64,000 bases of DNA from Alloalcanivorax balearicus MACL04 (GCF_025532145.1 NZ_ARXS01000006.1:150907-214906); one strand, 5' to 3'. Shown: positions 52,198 through 63,700, counted from the first letter of the stretch. Made by a program: numbers and translations. Notes: generated by a model from the letters alone, not told the origin.

Positions 52198-53520
52198 ATG
52201 TCTATTTCCGCGCAGGAATTCCAGCGCCGCCGGCGCGAGCTGATGGAACAGATGGAACCCAACAGCATCGCCATTCTGCCGGCGGCGCCAGAGCGCACCC
52301 GCAACCGGGATGTGGAACACCCCTATCGCCAGGACAGCGACTTTTGGTATCTGAGCGGCTTCCCGGAGCCGGATGCGGTGATGGTGCTGTTGCCGGGGCG
52401 CGAGCATGGCGAATTCGTTCTGTTCTGCCGCGAGCGCGACCGCGCCATGGAAATCTGGAACGGCTATCGCGCCGGCCCGGAAGGGGCGGTGGCGAACTAC
52501 CAGGCCGACGACGCCTTCCCGATCAATGACATCGATGACATCCTGCCGGGCCTGATCGAAGGCCGTAACCGGGTCTATTACGACATCGGCCATGATGACG
52601 ATTTCGACCGGCAACTGATGAGCTGGGTCAACGCCATCCGTGAGCGTGTGCGCACCGGCGCGCAGCCGCCGGGGGAATTCGTCGCGCTGTCCCATCTGCT
52701 GCACGACATGCGTCTGTTCAAAAGCAAGGAAGAGCAGGCCATGATGCGCCGCGCCGCTTCCATTTCCGCCGGCGCCCATGTGCGCGCCATGCAGTCGGTG
52801 CGGCCGGGGATGCATGAGTACCAGCTGGAAGCGGAATACCTGCACGAATTCATGCGTCACGGCGCCCGCAGCCCGGCCTACCCGAGTATCGTCGGCGGCG
52901 GCGCCAACGGCTGCATTCTCCATTACGTGGAAAACAGCGACCCACTCAAGGACGGCGATCTGGTCTTGGTGGACGCCGGCTGTGAGCTGGACTGCTACGC
53001 CTCCGATATCACCCGCACCTTCCCGGTGAGCGGCACTTTCTCCGCCGAGCAGCGGGCGCTGTACGACGTGGTGTTGAAAGCCCAACTGGCGGCCATCGAG
53101 GTCACTCACCCGGACCACCACTGGAATTATCCCCATGAGGAAGCGGTGCGGGTGCTCACCGAAGGGCTGGTGGAACTAGGCCTGCTGAAAGGGGATCCGG
53201 CGGAACTGGTGGAAACCGAAGCCTACCGCCGTTTCTATATGCACCGCACCGGCCACTGGCTCGGCCTTGATGTGCATGATGTCGGCGATTACCGCATCGG
53301 CGGCGCCTGGCGGCAACTGGAACCGGGCATGGTGCTCACGGTGGAGCCGGGGCTTTATGTGGCGCCGGATGACGACACCGTGGAGGCGCGCTGGCGCGGC
53401 ATTGGCATCCGCATCGAGGACGATGTTCTGGTGACCGCGGACGGCTGCGAAGTGCTGACCCACGAGGTGCCGAAGGCCGTCGAGGACATCGAGGCTTTGA
53501 TGCGAGAGGCACGGGCATGA
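52198..53520 (+). CDS. pepP: Xaa-Pro aminopeptidase P
   Basis: A 440-residue M24 metallopeptidase releasing the N-terminal residue before proline. Motifs include RTRNRDVEHPYRQDSDFWYL, EDNSFLYLTG-like FWYLSGFPEPDAV, then VLVDAGCELDCYASDITRTF (Asp ligands), the HRTGHWLGLDVHDVG (His ligand) and LTVEPGLYV (Glu ligands). AGGAGG-like ribosome site AGGAGGCC precedes the ATG at 52198. The stop overlaps ubiH's ATG in ATGA. Order ygfB-pepP-ubiH-ubiI is as in E. coli. Confidence 0.96.
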   Translation: MSISAQEFQRRRRELMEQMEPNSIAILPAAPERTRNRDVEHPYRQDSDFWYLSGFPEPDAVMVLLPGREHGEFVLFCRERDRAMEIWNGYRAGPEGAVANYQADDAFPINDIDDILPGLIEGRNRVYYDIGHDDDFDRQLMSWVNAIRERVRTGAQPPGEFVALSHLLHDMRLFKSKEEQAMMRRAASISAGAHVRAMQSVRPGMHEYQLEAEYLHEFMRHGARSPAYPSIVGGGANGCILHYVENSDPLKDGDLVLVDAGCELDCYASDITRTFPVSGTFSAEQRALYDVVLKAQLAAIEVTHPDHHWNYPHEEAVRVLTEGLVELGLLKGDPAELVETEAYRRFYMHRTGHWLGLDVHDVGDYRIGGAWRQLEPGMVLTVEPGLYVAPDDDTVEARWRGIGIRIEDDVLVTADGCEVLTHEVPKAVEDIEALMREARA

Positions 53521-54689
53521 ACCCGGACGGGCCGCTGATCGTCGGTGGCGGCATGGCTGGCGCCTTGCTGGCATTGCTGCTGCGCCATCACGGCTGCCCT
53601 TCGGTGACGCTGGTGGAAAGTCACCCGCTGCCCACCGAGGCGCCACCGGAAACGCCCAGCTTCGATGCCCGCAGTACCGCGCTGTCCGCCGGCAGCCTGC
53701 GGGTGCTGGAACAATTGGGGCTGCTGGCGCCCTTGCTGGAGCGGGCGGCCTCGATCAACGAGGTGCATGTTTCCCGTCAGGGGCGCCTCGGTCTGACCCG
53801 CATGCTCGCCGGGGAACATCGCCTGCCGCGCCTGGGCGCGGTGGTGGAGAACCGCTGGCTCGGCTATTTGCTGGTGAACGCGCTGTACCGGGATGACGCC
53901 ATCGAAGTGCGGGCGCCGGATGGTGTCCAGGCTGCCCGCCGGGTGTCCGACGGCTATGTGATGACGCTGAACGACGGCGGCGAGCGGCACACGCCTTTGT
54001 TGATCGCCGCCGACGGTGCCAACTCGCGCACCCGGGACTGGCTCGGCATCACCGCCCGGCAACAGGACATTGGCCATGACGCGCTGATCGCCAACGTGGC
54101 GGTGGCGGAGCCTCACCAGGGCAGGGCCTTCGAACGTTTTCTCGATGACGGACCGATGGCGTTGCTGCCGTTGCCGGATCAACGCATGGCGCTGGTGTGG
54201 ACCGGTCCCCGCGATCAAGTGGACGCCTGGATGGCCATGGACGACGAACAGGCTCTGGATGCCTTGCATCAACGCATGGGCGCGGCGCCGCCGGCGCTGA
54301 CCGCCATCGGCGAGCGTCACCGCTATCCGTTGGTGCTCACCGAGGCCTGCGCCCAGGCGGTGCCGTTCGGTGCGGTGGTGGGGAATGCCGCCCATACTTT
54401 GCATCCGGTGGCGGGCCAGGGCTTCAATCTGAGCGTGCGCGATCTGGCGGCGCTGGCGGAAGCGGTGGGCGGCGCCGCGCATCCGGGCGAACTGGCGCAC
54501 TTGTCGCAATGGCAGCAAGCGCGGCGTGCCGATCAGGCCTGGGTAACCCGGGCTTCGCGCCAACTGCCGGAATGGTTCCGGGTGCGCCAGCCGTTGTTCG
54601 CCCACAGCCGTCAACTGGGGCTGCTGGCCCTGGATCTGCTGCCCGGCCCGCGCCGGGACTTCGCCCGCCGTGCCATGGGACTGCAATGA
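53517..54689 (+). CDS. ubiH: 2-Octaprenyl-6-methoxyphenol hydroxylase
   Basis: A 390-residue flavoprotein monooxygenase of ubiquinone synthesis. The Rossmann FAD motif is [16 protein letters not shown] at the N terminus, followed by RSTALSAGSLRVLE-like FDARSTALSAGSLRVLE. The later FAD motif is VVGNAAHTLHPVAGQGFNL, with GN in place of GD as in E. coli UbiH. That, with gene order, separates it from its neighbour UbiI. It overlaps pepP and ubiI by 4 bp. Confidence 0.94.
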   Translation: MNPDGPLIVGGGMAGALLALLLRHHGCPSVTLVESHPLPTEAPPETPSFDARSTALSAGSLRVLEQLGLLAPLLERAASINEVHVSRQGRLGLTRMLAGEHRLPRLGAVVENRWLGYLLVNALYRDDAIEVRAPDGVQAARRVSDGYVMTLNDGGERHTPLLIAADGANSRTRDWLGITARQQDIGHDALIANVAVAEPHQGRAFERFLDDGPMALLPLPDQRMALVWTGPRDQVDAWMAMDDEQALDALHQRMGAAPPALTAIGERHRYPLVLTEACAQAVPFGAVVGNAAHTLHPVAGQGFNLSVRDLAALAEAVGGAAHPGELAHLSQWQQARRADQAWVTRASRQLPEWFRVRQPLFAHSRQLGLLALDLLPGPRRDFARRAMGLQ

Positions 54690-55957
54690 CCAAGACCCCC
54701 TCTCTTCACAGTGACGTTCTGATTGTTGGCGGCGGTATGGCCGGGGGCCTGCTGGCGCTGCTGCTGGCCGATCAGGGACTGGCGGTGCGAGTGCTGGACG
54801 GTGCCGCCGAGCCGGTCTGGCCTGAAGGCGCGCCGGCCCTGCGCGTCTCCACGTTGAACGAGGCCAGTTATTGGCTGCTCAGGCACACCGGCGCCTGGCA
54901 ATACCTGAATCCGCAACGGGTGCAGCCTTATCGGCACATGCAGGTATGGGATCACGATGGCACCGGCGAAGTGAATTTCGATGTGACCGAGGCCGGAGCG
55001 GAAGCGCTGGGCTGGTTGCTGGAGAACGATCATATCGTCGCCGCTCTGTATCGGGCCGGTACCGACCGTGAGTGCCTGGATTGGCAATGCGGCGCGCAGG
55101 TCGCCGCCGTCCGGCGTACCCCTGAGGGCTGGCGGGTGAGTGCCGGAGACGGGGACTACAGCGCCGACCTGGTGGTGGGCGCCGACGGTGCCCGCTCGCT
55201 GGTGCGCGAGGCGGCGGGCATTCCCGGCGGCCCTCGCGATACCGGCCATCATGCCCTGGTGGCCACTATTGAAACCGAGCGGCCGCATGGCGGTTGTGCC
55301 CGGCAGGTGTTCCTGGAATCGGGGCCTCTGGCTTTGTTGCCGTTGTTCAACACCGCCGCCGATACAGAAGAAGGAACCGGTGATGGCCGGCATTGTTCCA
55401 TTGTCTGGTCCGGCTGGCCCGGGTTTATCGAAGAGCGCCTGACGGAAGACGATGACGCCTTCGCCCGCGCCCTGAATCAGGCCACCGCCGAAGTGCTCGG
55501 CCCGGCCCGGCCGGTGAGCCCGCGGCGAGTGTTTCCGATTCAGGAGCGGCACGCCAGCAGCTACCGGGCGCCGGGCCTGGCGCTGGTCGGCGACGCCGCC
55601 CATGTGATCCACCCGCTGGCCGGGCAGGGCATCAATCTGGGCTTCCTGGATGTCGGTGTTTTGGCGGAAGAGCTGGCCCGGGTTCATCAGGCCGGGTTGC
55701 CGCTGGCCGATCCCGCCGCGCTGGCCCGTTACGAACGTCGCCGGCGCGCTGACAACCTGCTTATGCAGCAGGCCATGCGCGGCTTCAAAATGCTGTTCGA
55801 ACGGCGGGAGCCGGCGCTGCGCTGGCTGCGCAATACCGGCCTTGGCATGGTGGACAAGTTGCCGCCGGCGCGGCGCCTGTTCATTGAGCATGCCCTGGGC
55901 CGGGCCGGGGATTTGCCGCAATTGGCACGTCCTTGCCAATCGATTATGGAGCCTTGA
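54686..55957 (+). CDS. ubiI: 2-Octaprenylphenol hydroxylase UbiI
   Basis: A 423-residue FAD monooxygenase acting at the C5 position in ubiquinone synthesis. It starts [20 protein letters not shown] and ends its FAD region with [20 protein letters not shown], the GD form used by UbiI (VisC). I chose the ATG at 54686, which overlaps the ubiH stop; the longer frame from 54197 is inside ubiH. It also overlaps a Fur-box-like sequence at its stop codon. Confidence 0.94.
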   Translation: MTKTPSLHSDVLIVGGGMAGGLLALLLADQGLAVRVLDGAAEPVWPEGAPALRVSTLNEASYWLLRHTGAWQYLNPQRVQPYRHMQVWDHDGTGEVNFDVTEAGAEALGWLLENDHIVAALYRAGTDRECLDWQCGAQVAAVRRTPEGWRVSAGDGDYSADLVVGADGARSLVREAAGIPGGPRDTGHHALVATIETERPHGGCARQVFLESGPLALLPLFNTAADTEEGTGDGRHCSIVWSGWPGFIEERLTEDDDAFARALNQATAEVLGPARPVSPRRVFPIQERHASSYRAPGLALVGDAAHVIHPLAGQGINLGFLDVGVLAEELARVHQAGLPLADPAALARYERRRRADNLLMQQAMRGFKMLFERREPALRWLRNTGLGMVDKLPPARRLFIEHALGRAGDLPQLARPCQSIMEP

Positions 55958-55975
55958 TAATCGCGAATCATTTTC
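55956..55975 (+). promoter_or_regulatory. Fur-box-like sequence
   Basis: GATAATCGCGAATCATTTTC resembles the 19-bp Fur consensus GATAATGATAATCATTATC, with one extra base in the middle. It starts within the ubiI stop codon and lies 20 bp before the ferric-type binding protein gene. Confidence 0.55.
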
Positions 55976-55994
55976 GTTTATGGAGCCATGCCCC

Positions 55995-57005
55995 ATGACT
56001 GTCCTGCGCCGTTTGGCCCTGCCTGCGCTCGCCCTTCTCGTCGCCGCCTGTTCCGAGCAACCCGAGCCGAAAGACGAGGTGGTGGTCTATACCTCCCGTA
56101 ACGACGAGCTGATCAAGCCGGTCTTCGACGCTTACACCGAGCAAACCGGGGTTTCCATTCGCTATATCACCGACAACGCCGGTGCTCTGGCGGCCCGTCT
56201 CAAAGCCGAGGGAGAACAGTCCCCGGCGGATCTGCTGGTCACCGTGGACGCCGGCAACCTGTGGCAGGCAACCGAGGAAGATCTGTTGCAACCGGTGGAG
56301 TCCACCGTACTGGAAGGCAATGTGCCGGAGCACCTGCGTGACGGGCAGGGCCGCTGGTTCGGTCTGACCCAGCGTGCCCGCACCATCGTTTATTCCTCCG
56401 AACGGGTGCAGCCGTCGGAACTGTCCAGCTATGAGGCGCTGGCCGATGAACAATGGAAGGGCCGTTTGTGTCTGCGCACCTCCAAGAAGGTCTACAACCA
56501 GTCCCTGGTCGCCACCATGATCGAGCGGCTTGGTGAAGAGGAGGCGGAGCGTGTGGTGCGCGGTTGGGTTGATAATCTGGCCACCGACGTGTTTGCCAAC
56601 GACAACGCGGTGATGGAAGCCATCATTGCCGGCCAGTGCGACGTCGGCATCGTCAACACCTACTACTTCGGCCGTTTGCAGCGCGACAACCCGCAGCTGC
56701 CACTGAAATTGTTCTGGGCCAACCAGGACAGCAGCGGCACCCACGTGAACATTTCCGGCGGCGGCGTCACCAGGAACGCACCCAACCGGGAAGCCGCCGT
56801 GGCGTTGCTGGAATGGATGAGCAAGCCGGAAGCCCAGAAGCTGCTTGCCGACGGCAACCTGGAGTACCCGGCCAGCTCCGGCGTGGAAGCGGCGGAGCAG
56901 GTCAAAGCCTGGGGCGATTTCAAGGCCGATGATCTCAACGTCAGCGTGGCGGGCAGCCGTCAGGTGGAGGCCGTGAAGCTGATGGACCGTGCCGGTTACC
57001 GCTGA
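55995..57005 (+). CDS. Ferric-type ABC transporter substrate-binding lipoprotein
   Basis: A 336-residue binding protein of the FbpA/FutA group. It has lipobox VAAC, then [20 protein letters not shown] (family start), [18 protein letters not shown] and the twin Tyr of [13 protein letters not shown], which bind Fe3+ in FbpA. A late [11 protein letters not shown] matches the family as well. I start at the ATG at 55995, with GGAG 9 bases upstream. Its stop overlaps the permease start by 17 bp. A Fur-box-like site precedes it, consistent with iron control. Confidence 0.88.
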   Translation: MTVLRRLALPALALLVAACSEQPEPKDEVVVYTSRNDELIKPVFDAYTEQTGVSIRYITDNAGALAARLKAEGEQSPADLLVTVDAGNLWQATEEDLLQPVESTVLEGNVPEHLRDGQGRWFGLTQRARTIVYSSERVQPSELSSYEALADEQWKGRLCLRTSKKVYNQSLVATMIERLGEEEAERVVRGWVDNLATDVFANDNAVMEAIIAGQCDVGIVNTYYFGRLQRDNPQLPLKLFWANQDSSGTHVNISGGGVTRNAPNREAAVALLEWMSKPEAQKLLADGNLEYPASSGVEAAEQVKAWGDFKADDLNVSVAGSRQVEAVKLMDRAGYR

Positions 57006-58581
57006 TCGCCGTCCGGATCGCTATCTGATTATCGCCGGGGCGCTGGCCCTGGCGGTGCTGTTGCCGGTTGCCGTGCTGTTGTCCGCCTGGCGCGGCGACG
57101 AATCGGAAACCTGGCGCCATCTGGTCGACACCGTGCTCTGGCGTTTGCTGGGGCACACCGCCTGGTTGGTGATCGGCGTGGGCATCGGTGTGCTGCTGCT
57201 GGGTGTCAGCCTGGCCTGGCTGGTGGCCACGCAGGATTTTCCCGGCCGCCGTGTGCTCGATTGGGCTCTGTTGCTGCCGCTGGCGATGCCGGCCTATGTG
57301 CTGGCCTTCGTCGTGGTGCAGGGGCTGGATTACGCCGGCCCGGTGCAAACCGCGTTGCGCCAGTGGTGGCCGGGGTTTTCCGGCTTCAGCGCACGCCATC
57401 CGTTCTGGGTGATCGCCACCCTGTCCCTGGTGTTCTACCCCTATGTTTACATGCTGGCGCGGCTGGCATTTCTGACTCAGGGGCGTGCCGTGATGGAACA
57501 GGCCCGGCTGCTTGGCCGTGGTCCCTGGGCGGCGTTCTTCCAGGTGGCGTTGCCGATGGCCCGCCCGGCCATTGCCGCCGGCCTGGCGCTGGCGTTGATG
57601 GAAACGCTGGCGGACTTCGGCGCCGTTTCCGTCTTCAATTTCGATACCTTCACTACCGCCATTTATAAGAGCTGGTATGGCTTGTTCAATCTGGCCGCCG
57701 CCGCTCAGCTGGCGTCATTGCTGCTGCTGTTCGTATTGTTGGCACTGTGGCTGGAACGGCGTGGCCGGGGGCGTGCCCGCTATGGCGATCGTGGTGGTCG
57801 GCCGATGGTGGCGGTGCGTTCGCGCTGGGCCTGGCTGATGACCTGCTACGCCGGGCTGGTGGTGGTGCTGGCCTTTGTATTACCGGCGGCACGTCTGCTG
57901 TATTGGACCCTGGACGACGTGGCTCGCGGCCTGGATGCGCGGTTTATGTCCCTGGCGCTGCGCACGCTGACGCTGGGCATCAGCGCCGGCGTGCTGGTGG
58001 TGGGCCTGGCTTCGGTGCTGGCCTGGCTACAGCGCCTGCGCCCACACCGGTTGATGCGAGCGCTGGTGCGCACAGCGACGATGGGGTATGCGCTGCCCGG
58101 CTCGGTGCTGGCGGTGGGGATCGTCATCGGCTTCGCCGCCATCGACCGCCAGTTGGGGCAGTGGTTCGGTTGGAAGCAACTGCTGGTGGGCAGTCTCGGG
58201 GCGCTGTTCCTGGCCTATGTGATCCGCTTCATGGCGGTGGCCTTTGGCCCGGTGGAAAGCGCCCTGGAGCGGGTTCGCCCGGCTCTGCTGGAAGCTGCCC
58301 GGACTCTCGGCGCCCAGCCTCTGGAAGCGGCAAGGCGGGTGTTGCTGCCGATGGTGGCGCCGGGGCTGATCACGGCTTTATTACTGGTGGGCATCGACAT
58401 CATGAAGGAAATGCCGGCTACGCTTCTGCTTCGTCCCTTCGGCTGGGACACCCTGGCCGTGCGCATCTATGAACTCACCGCGGAAGGGGAGTGGCAACGC
58501 GCCGCTCTACCGTCCCTGGCCCTGGTGGCGGTAGGCCTGCTGCCGGTCTATCTGCTGGTCCGCCGGCTACGCCATTTCTGA
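56989..58581 (+). CDS. Ferric-type ABC transporter permease (fused two-domain)
   Basis: A 530-residue membrane protein with two halves, each carrying the ABC permease EAA-like loop: [20 protein letters not shown] (about 166-185) and [20 protein letters not shown] (about 434-453). This two-domain layout is that of FbpB/FutB. GTG at 56989 lies inside the binding-protein gene, giving a 17-bp overlap. No ABC ATPase gene follows: the next 770 bp hold only repeats and an AT-rich leader. The ATPase must be encoded elsewhere or be missing. Confidence 0.9.
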   Translation: MPVTADRRPDRYLIIAGALALAVLLPVAVLLSAWRGDESETWRHLVDTVLWRLLGHTAWLVIGVGIGVLLLGVSLAWLVATQDFPGRRVLDWALLLPLAMPAYVLAFVVVQGLDYAGPVQTALRQWWPGFSGFSARHPFWVIATLSLVFYPYVYMLARLAFLTQGRAVMEQARLLGRGPWAAFFQVALPMARPAIAAGLALALMETLADFGAVSVFNFDTFTTAIYKSWYGLFNLAAAAQLASLLLLFVLLALWLERRGRGRARYGDRGGRPMVAVRSRWAWLMTCYAGLVVVLAFVLPAARLLYWTLDDVARGLDARFMSLALRTLTLGISAGVLVVGLASVLAWLQRLRPHRLMRALVRTATMGYALPGSVLAVGIVIGFAAIDRQLGQWFGWKQLLVGSLGALFLAYVIRFMAVAFGPVESALERVRPALLEAARTLGAQPLEAARRVLLPMVAPGLITALLLVGIDIMKEMPATLLLRPFGWDTLAVRIYELTAEGEWQRAALPSLALVAVGLLPVYLLVRRLRHF

Positions 58582-58597
58582 CCGCAATCCACAGGTT

Positions 58598-58935
58598 GCC
58601 ACGAAGCCGCTGTGGGAGCTTGCCCTGCAAGCGAATTTCCCTACGCCGGACGGCCCGTAATTCGCCAGCAAGCTAGCTCCCAGAGTTTTTGCTACGGAGC
58701 CGCTGTAGGAGTTTGCCTGCAAGCGAATGTGCCAATGCCGGACGGCCCGTAATTCGCCAGCAAGCTAGCTCCCACAGTTTCTGCTACGGAGCCGCTGTAG
58801 GAGTTTGCCTGCAAGCGAATGTGCCAATGCCGGACGGCCCGTAATTCGCCAGCAAGCTAGCTCCCACAGTTTTTGCTACGACGCCGCTGTGGGAAGCTTG
58901 CTTGCAAGCGAATATGGCAATGCCGGGGACGCATT
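58598..58935. repeat. Tandem array of 92-bp REP-containing units
   Basis: A unit of about 92 bp is repeated about 3.5 times, with GCTACG starts at 58691, 58783 and 58875. Each contains one REP (GGAGTTTGCCTGCAAGCGAA) and one inverted-like REP (ATTCGCCAGCAAGCTAGCTC). The middle units are nearly identical, and the first differs by an extra C and several changes. Array lies behind the permease gene. It is not a CRISPR array, because the segments between repeats are the same in each copy. Confidence 0.9.
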
Positions 58936-59351
58936 CGCGTTGCAGACACCATGGAGCCTCCTCCTGTACTGCCAGTAACCAACATGTAACTTCCGGTAAC
59001 GAATGTGCGCAAAATGTATAGCTGGGACAGCCGAAAAATTCGGTGAACACATGATGACTATTTAAATTTTCATATAAAAATAATGAGTAACAAATGCATC
59101 ACTGTTCCCGAAAATTTCCGAAATTTTGCCGCTTTTTCTAATCCTAAATAATGAGATGGCCCTATATGACCGGATCCAAAGTAGTAAATTGAAGGATCAG
59201 TTAACAAATGAAAACTAAAGGTCGCTCAGAGCTCCATTCGCTCGTTATCCTGTAGACGATACTTGGCAGATTGTTACCCCCTCCAGGTATCCCTTTACCT
59301 CGAATAACAAGCGTCTTGCCGTTTCCCGAACGGCTGTATGGAGATGTACCC
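58936..59351. other. AT-rich leader before the second FadL-like gene
   Basis: About 415 bp with no gene, clearly richer in A and T than the rest of the window. AAAATTT, CCG, AAATTTT (59111-59127) is a perfect inverted repeat, and CCGAA/TTCGG (near 59030) another. A 15-codon frame, ATG 59208 to TAG 59255, is possible but unsupported. The region probably holds the promoter and regulatory sites for the second cassette. Confidence 0.5.
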
Positions 59352-60710
59352 ATGAAAAAGAACAAGGTGCTTCAGGGAGCTGCCCTGCTGGCTTCCATGG
59401 GCGTGCTCAGTGGCCAGGCCATGGCGAGCATGGGCAACATCGGAACGACCTATGGCGTGCTGCCGTCCGACATCGCTTCCGCTCAAGGGCTTTCCCTGTT
59501 CAATACCCAGGTTTCCGCCGTCTACTACAACCCGGCTTACCTCGCCAAGGATCCCCGTGGTGAGTTGACCTTCGGCTTGCTGCACGCGGAGCACGAACTG
59601 CGCGCCAACAGCCTGGGTGGCGCCGCGCCGCCGATCCGCAACGGGGATGTGCTGCAGGATTCCCCGTCCCAGCACGTTCTGGTGGGGATGAAAACCGATC
59701 TGAGTTCCATGACCCGTTTCAAACACCCGATCTACATGGGTGTGATGCTGGGCGTGGAAAAATACGGTGAGGAGATGATGGCGTTCGAGTCCGCCACCTC
59801 CAACGAAGGGCAGTACTTCGAATATGGCCGCCAGCCGCTGTTCCTGGTGCTCGGCGGCGCCACTCAGATCTGGCGTGGTCTGGACGCCGGCGCCTCCGCC
59901 CGGCTGACTCTGCATTCCGACGCGGAACTGCGCGCCACCACCACCCTGGGTGGTGAGACCACCTATGAGTCCCTGAACGTTTCCGCCAAACCCTCGATCC
60001 GTCCGATTCTCAGCATGAACATGGATTGGGGCGAGAGCTTCTGCCCCGATGGCGGGTGCTGGTACAACGGCCTGGAAACCGCGTTGTCCTATCGCGGCTA
60101 CTCCAATACCAAGACCACCGTTGATGCCAACACGGTGATTCCCGGCACCATCGGCGAACCCGGCCTGTCCCTGGCGGTGACCACCCTGGACTCCTACCAG
60201 CCGGATATCTTTGCGTTGGGCATGCTTTACGGTAAGGAACGCTTCCGCGTCGGCGTTGGCGTGGAACTGCAGCGCTGGTCCGATCTGGAAGAGGAATTCG
60301 AAGGCGACACCATCAAGGATCAGGCCGTTGAGGACGGCATTGGCGTGCTCGAATTCAAGGACATTGTTATTCCGCGCATCGGCGTCGAGTTCAAGGTATC
60401 GCCGAACTACACCCTCACCGGCGGGGTCGCCTACAGCAAATCGCCGCTGGACTCCGACGCCTCACTGGACGTGAATTACCTGGATGCCGACAAGCTGATC
60501 GTCGGGCTCGGGCTCACCGCCCAGTTCGATGACCCCCACTTCTTCGCCTTCCCGGTGCGCTTCGACCTGGCCTACCAGTATCAGAAGCTGCGGCCGCGGG
60601 ACTTCGACCTGTACGCCACCAATTCGCCCAGCTACCCGCAATCCTACGAGCGGGTGGAAGCGGAAGGTGACGTTCACGTCTTCGCCGGTTCGGTAACCCT
60701 GAAGTTCTAA
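59352..60710 (+). CDS. FadL-like outer membrane protein, copy 2
   Basis: A 452-residue paralogue of the 43.1 kb protein. Signal peptide GAALLASMGVLSGQAMA is followed by SMGNIGTTYGVLPSDIASAQ, then YYNPAYLAKDPRGELTFGLL, DVNYLDADKLIVGLGL and the same GSVTLKF end with Phe. These are the same landmarks as copy 1, in the same order. I start at the ATG at 59352 with GGAG 8 bases upstream; the frame from 59271 is unsupported. Ligands may be fatty acids or hydrocarbons, which is a family-based guess. Confidence 0.8.
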   Translation: MKKNKVLQGAALLASMGVLSGQAMASMGNIGTTYGVLPSDIASAQGLSLFNTQVSAVYYNPAYLAKDPRGELTFGLLHAEHELRANSLGGAAPPIRNGDVLQDSPSQHVLVGMKTDLSSMTRFKHPIYMGVMLGVEKYGEEMMAFESATSNEGQYFEYGRQPLFLVLGGATQIWRGLDAGASARLTLHSDAELRATTTLGGETTYESLNVSAKPSIRPILSMNMDWGESFCPDGGCWYNGLETALSYRGYSNTKTTVDANTVIPGTIGEPGLSLAVTTLDSYQPDIFALGMLYGKERFRVGVGVELQRWSDLEEEFEGDTIKDQAVEDGIGVLEFKDIVIPRIGVEFKVSPNYTLTGGVAYSKSPLDSDASLDVNYLDADKLIVGLGLTAQFDDPHFFAFPVRFDLAYQYQKLRPRDFDLYATNSPSYPQSYERVEAEGDVHVFAGSVTLKF

Positions 60711-60722
60711 CGGAGGCCCCCC

Positions 60723-63700
60723 ATGAACATGCGTATCGTGTTGGCGCTGTGTGGCGCCGCGTTGCTGACCGCCTGTGGCGGCGGTGGCGGCAGCAGTCAG
60801 TCCGTGGACTTCAGTCCCTGGGAACAAATCGAGCTGTATTACAGCTACCCCTATAACGCCCAGGCCGGTGTGTCCCCGAATGCGCCGCTGGTACTGGCGT
60901 TTTCCGAAGCCGTGCCGCAATTGAGCGCGGATCAGTTCTCCCTGCAAGGCCCGGATGGCGCCGTCGAGCTGACTCTGGAACAGGTCAACGGCGACAAGAG
61001 TGTGGTGCTGACGCCGGCCGCGCCGCTGGCGGTGAACAGTGAATACACCCTGACCCTGAACGGGATCGGCGAGGAGGGCGATAAGGAACTGCTGCCCGGC
61101 GGTCAACTGGCCTTCTCCACCCGGCCGGCGCTGGAAGGGGCCCGGCAAGAGCGCAGCACCGCCGAGGCTTTCCAGTTGGACCGCATCATCCCCAATGGCG
61201 ATGATCTGCCGTTCCTGGACTTCTCCTCGGTGCAACTGACGCTGTCGCAGCCCATCGACCCGACCACGGTGAAGTACGGTGAGACCGTGCGTTTGACCCA
61301 GGGCGGCGAACTGATACCGGCCACGGTGCTGGCCAGTGGTCGCTTCCTGACCGTGGACCCCACCGACAGCGAGGACGCCGACGGCAATACCGTGGACGCC
61401 CTGAAAGCCGGTGAGGAAGTCACCCTGGAAGTGACCGACGGCGTGCAAAGCCTGTTCGGTGAACAACTGACCGCCATTAACCGCAGTTTCACACCGCTGG
61501 ATACCAAGCCCCGTTCGGTAATGGTGCAGGAAGCCGCCCAGGCCGGTGATCCCGCGGCCGGCTGTCTGGCGAAGGGCACTACCCGATCACCGCTCAACAA
61601 TGAGAGCATCAACTGTGTGCCGGTGAAGTCAAACCTGCTGGGTGACACCACCGTTTCCATGCTCTCCGGCGATGTTTTCGCCGAACTGGCGTTCGCCCCC
61701 AACTTCCCGGATACCACGCCGCTGCGCCTGCCGCGTGGCTCGCTGCTCGACGGCGAACCGCTGGATGTGCTGATCGGCGGCCAGGTGCCGGCCGGCTTTG
61801 ATTCCGGTGACGTCACCGTGACCATCCTGTCGGACGCCAATGGTTACCTGATGAACGCCCCTTACAGCACGGACCCCAATGCGCCCCGGCGCCTGTTGCT
61901 GACCATGGACGTGGCGTTCGATACCGCCGACTCCCGCGCCAACGGCGCCTTCAACCAGGACCTGATGCAAGTGGAATTGGTGGGCACGGCGATCGTCGAG
62001 GGCGACCGCCTGGTAGTCGATGCCATCGGCGTGGTGGAGCCGCGCGTGCTGGGTGTGGAAAACGCCTACGGCGTGCTCAGCTTCCACATGGAGTCCTACT
62101 CCGACCAGACCATCCCGCGCGAACCGGAGCCGGATATGGACGGGCCGGTGCTGAGCTCCTGGGTGCCTGGTGACCACACCAACAAGCAGCGTCCCGGTGA
62201 CCCGGTGATCCTGACATTTGATCATCCGCTGGATCCTCAGTCCGTTGAGAAGGACGTGAGCTTGCAATTGCTCGGTGCGAATACGCCGGTGGAGTTCGAT
62301 TATGTGGTGGACGGTTCCTCCATCGTGATCCGTCCGGAAACACCACTGCAGCACAATACCGATTACCAGGTGCTGTTCGACGATCGCCTCACCGACGTGG
62401 CCGGCAACCCGGCGCAGCCGCAAACCCTGGATTTCCGGCTGCCGGAATATGTGCTGGATGATGGCGATCCGGAGACCCCTCCCGTGCCGGAACAATCCCC
62501 GGTGGTGCTGACCGCCTACCCGGGTTTCCCCTGCGTCACCACCGACCGCAACCTGGCCGCGAATGACGCCGGCCGCTGTGCCGGTGGCCAGGACGGCAGC
62601 GGCGGAGAGGATAAACCCGAAGACGACCACCTGCCGGTATTGCCCCTGGCCGCTAATCGGCCCATCGCGGTGACCTTCTCTCAGGAAATGGATGAACAGT
62701 CCATTCGCGACCATTTCATTGTGGAAAGCGTGGATGATGCTGGCAGCACCTTGGAGGTTGTCGAGGGCAAGCTGACCTATATGGGGCGCAAGATCGTTTT
62801 CGAACCCGACCAGCCTTGGGAAGAGGGCGTGCTGTACCGGTATACGCTGCCCTCCCAGGAAGGCAGTGTGGACGCGGCCAGCTGTCCAGGGGTTGCGATA
62901 TGTGACGTCCGTGGCCTGCCACTGCAAACACAACTGCTGGCGCAAAACGCGGATGACGCCCCGGCGGCCACCGACGGCGGCCCCAACCTGGAAATCTTCT
63001 TCCGTGGCGCGCCCAACACCACCGCGACCCTGCAGCCGCTGCGTAACCTGCCCACTTCGGATGTGAATGCGAACTTTGTTTGGGACCAAGGTGGCGACAG
63101 CACTCCAGGTGAGGTTCCGCCTTCACAGGACGAGGAGGCGTTGCGTAATAGCGCGAATCTTTTGCCCCGCGATCCAGCTACGACAGGAGCATTGCTTGCG
63201 GACGCCAACGTCGGTTGTGAGGTCGGCGAATCTTGCCCTGATGACCAGTATCTCTTCCTGACAGGTAATCTGGATGTGGAGATCGTGGGTTATATGTCTG
63301 CTGCGGAAGTCGGAGTGGCTTACCCAAAGCCGGAACCGGAAAGTGGCGAAAAGGATGTGATTCCTGCCGAAGTGCGTAACGATGGTGGGGTTTTGGTCTA
63401 TATCAACCCAACTCGCCTAGTTACGTCCAGTGTTACGGTATACGTAAAACCGACGACGTTGGGTAGCTTGGCGAATATTCCGCCAGTGCCCACTGGTACC
63501 CAGATGATGCGTATTCGCTACACCTGTGACGCTTCCAACGGAGATTGCGTTGCTCCGGATTATGGGAGAGTGAAAGGATGGATCGTAAGTGGCGAAGGCA
63601 ACCCTCGTTTCCTAACCGATTTGGACATTTACATGGACTCGCCTCATCTGAAGCCGTCGGCGACGGTGCCGGTGCTGGGTACTTATTACCTGGGGCATGA

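Noticed and set aside
58598..58935. CRISPR array
   Set aside because: Repeat plus intervening sequence are the same in every unit, with no variable spacers and no cas genes nearby.
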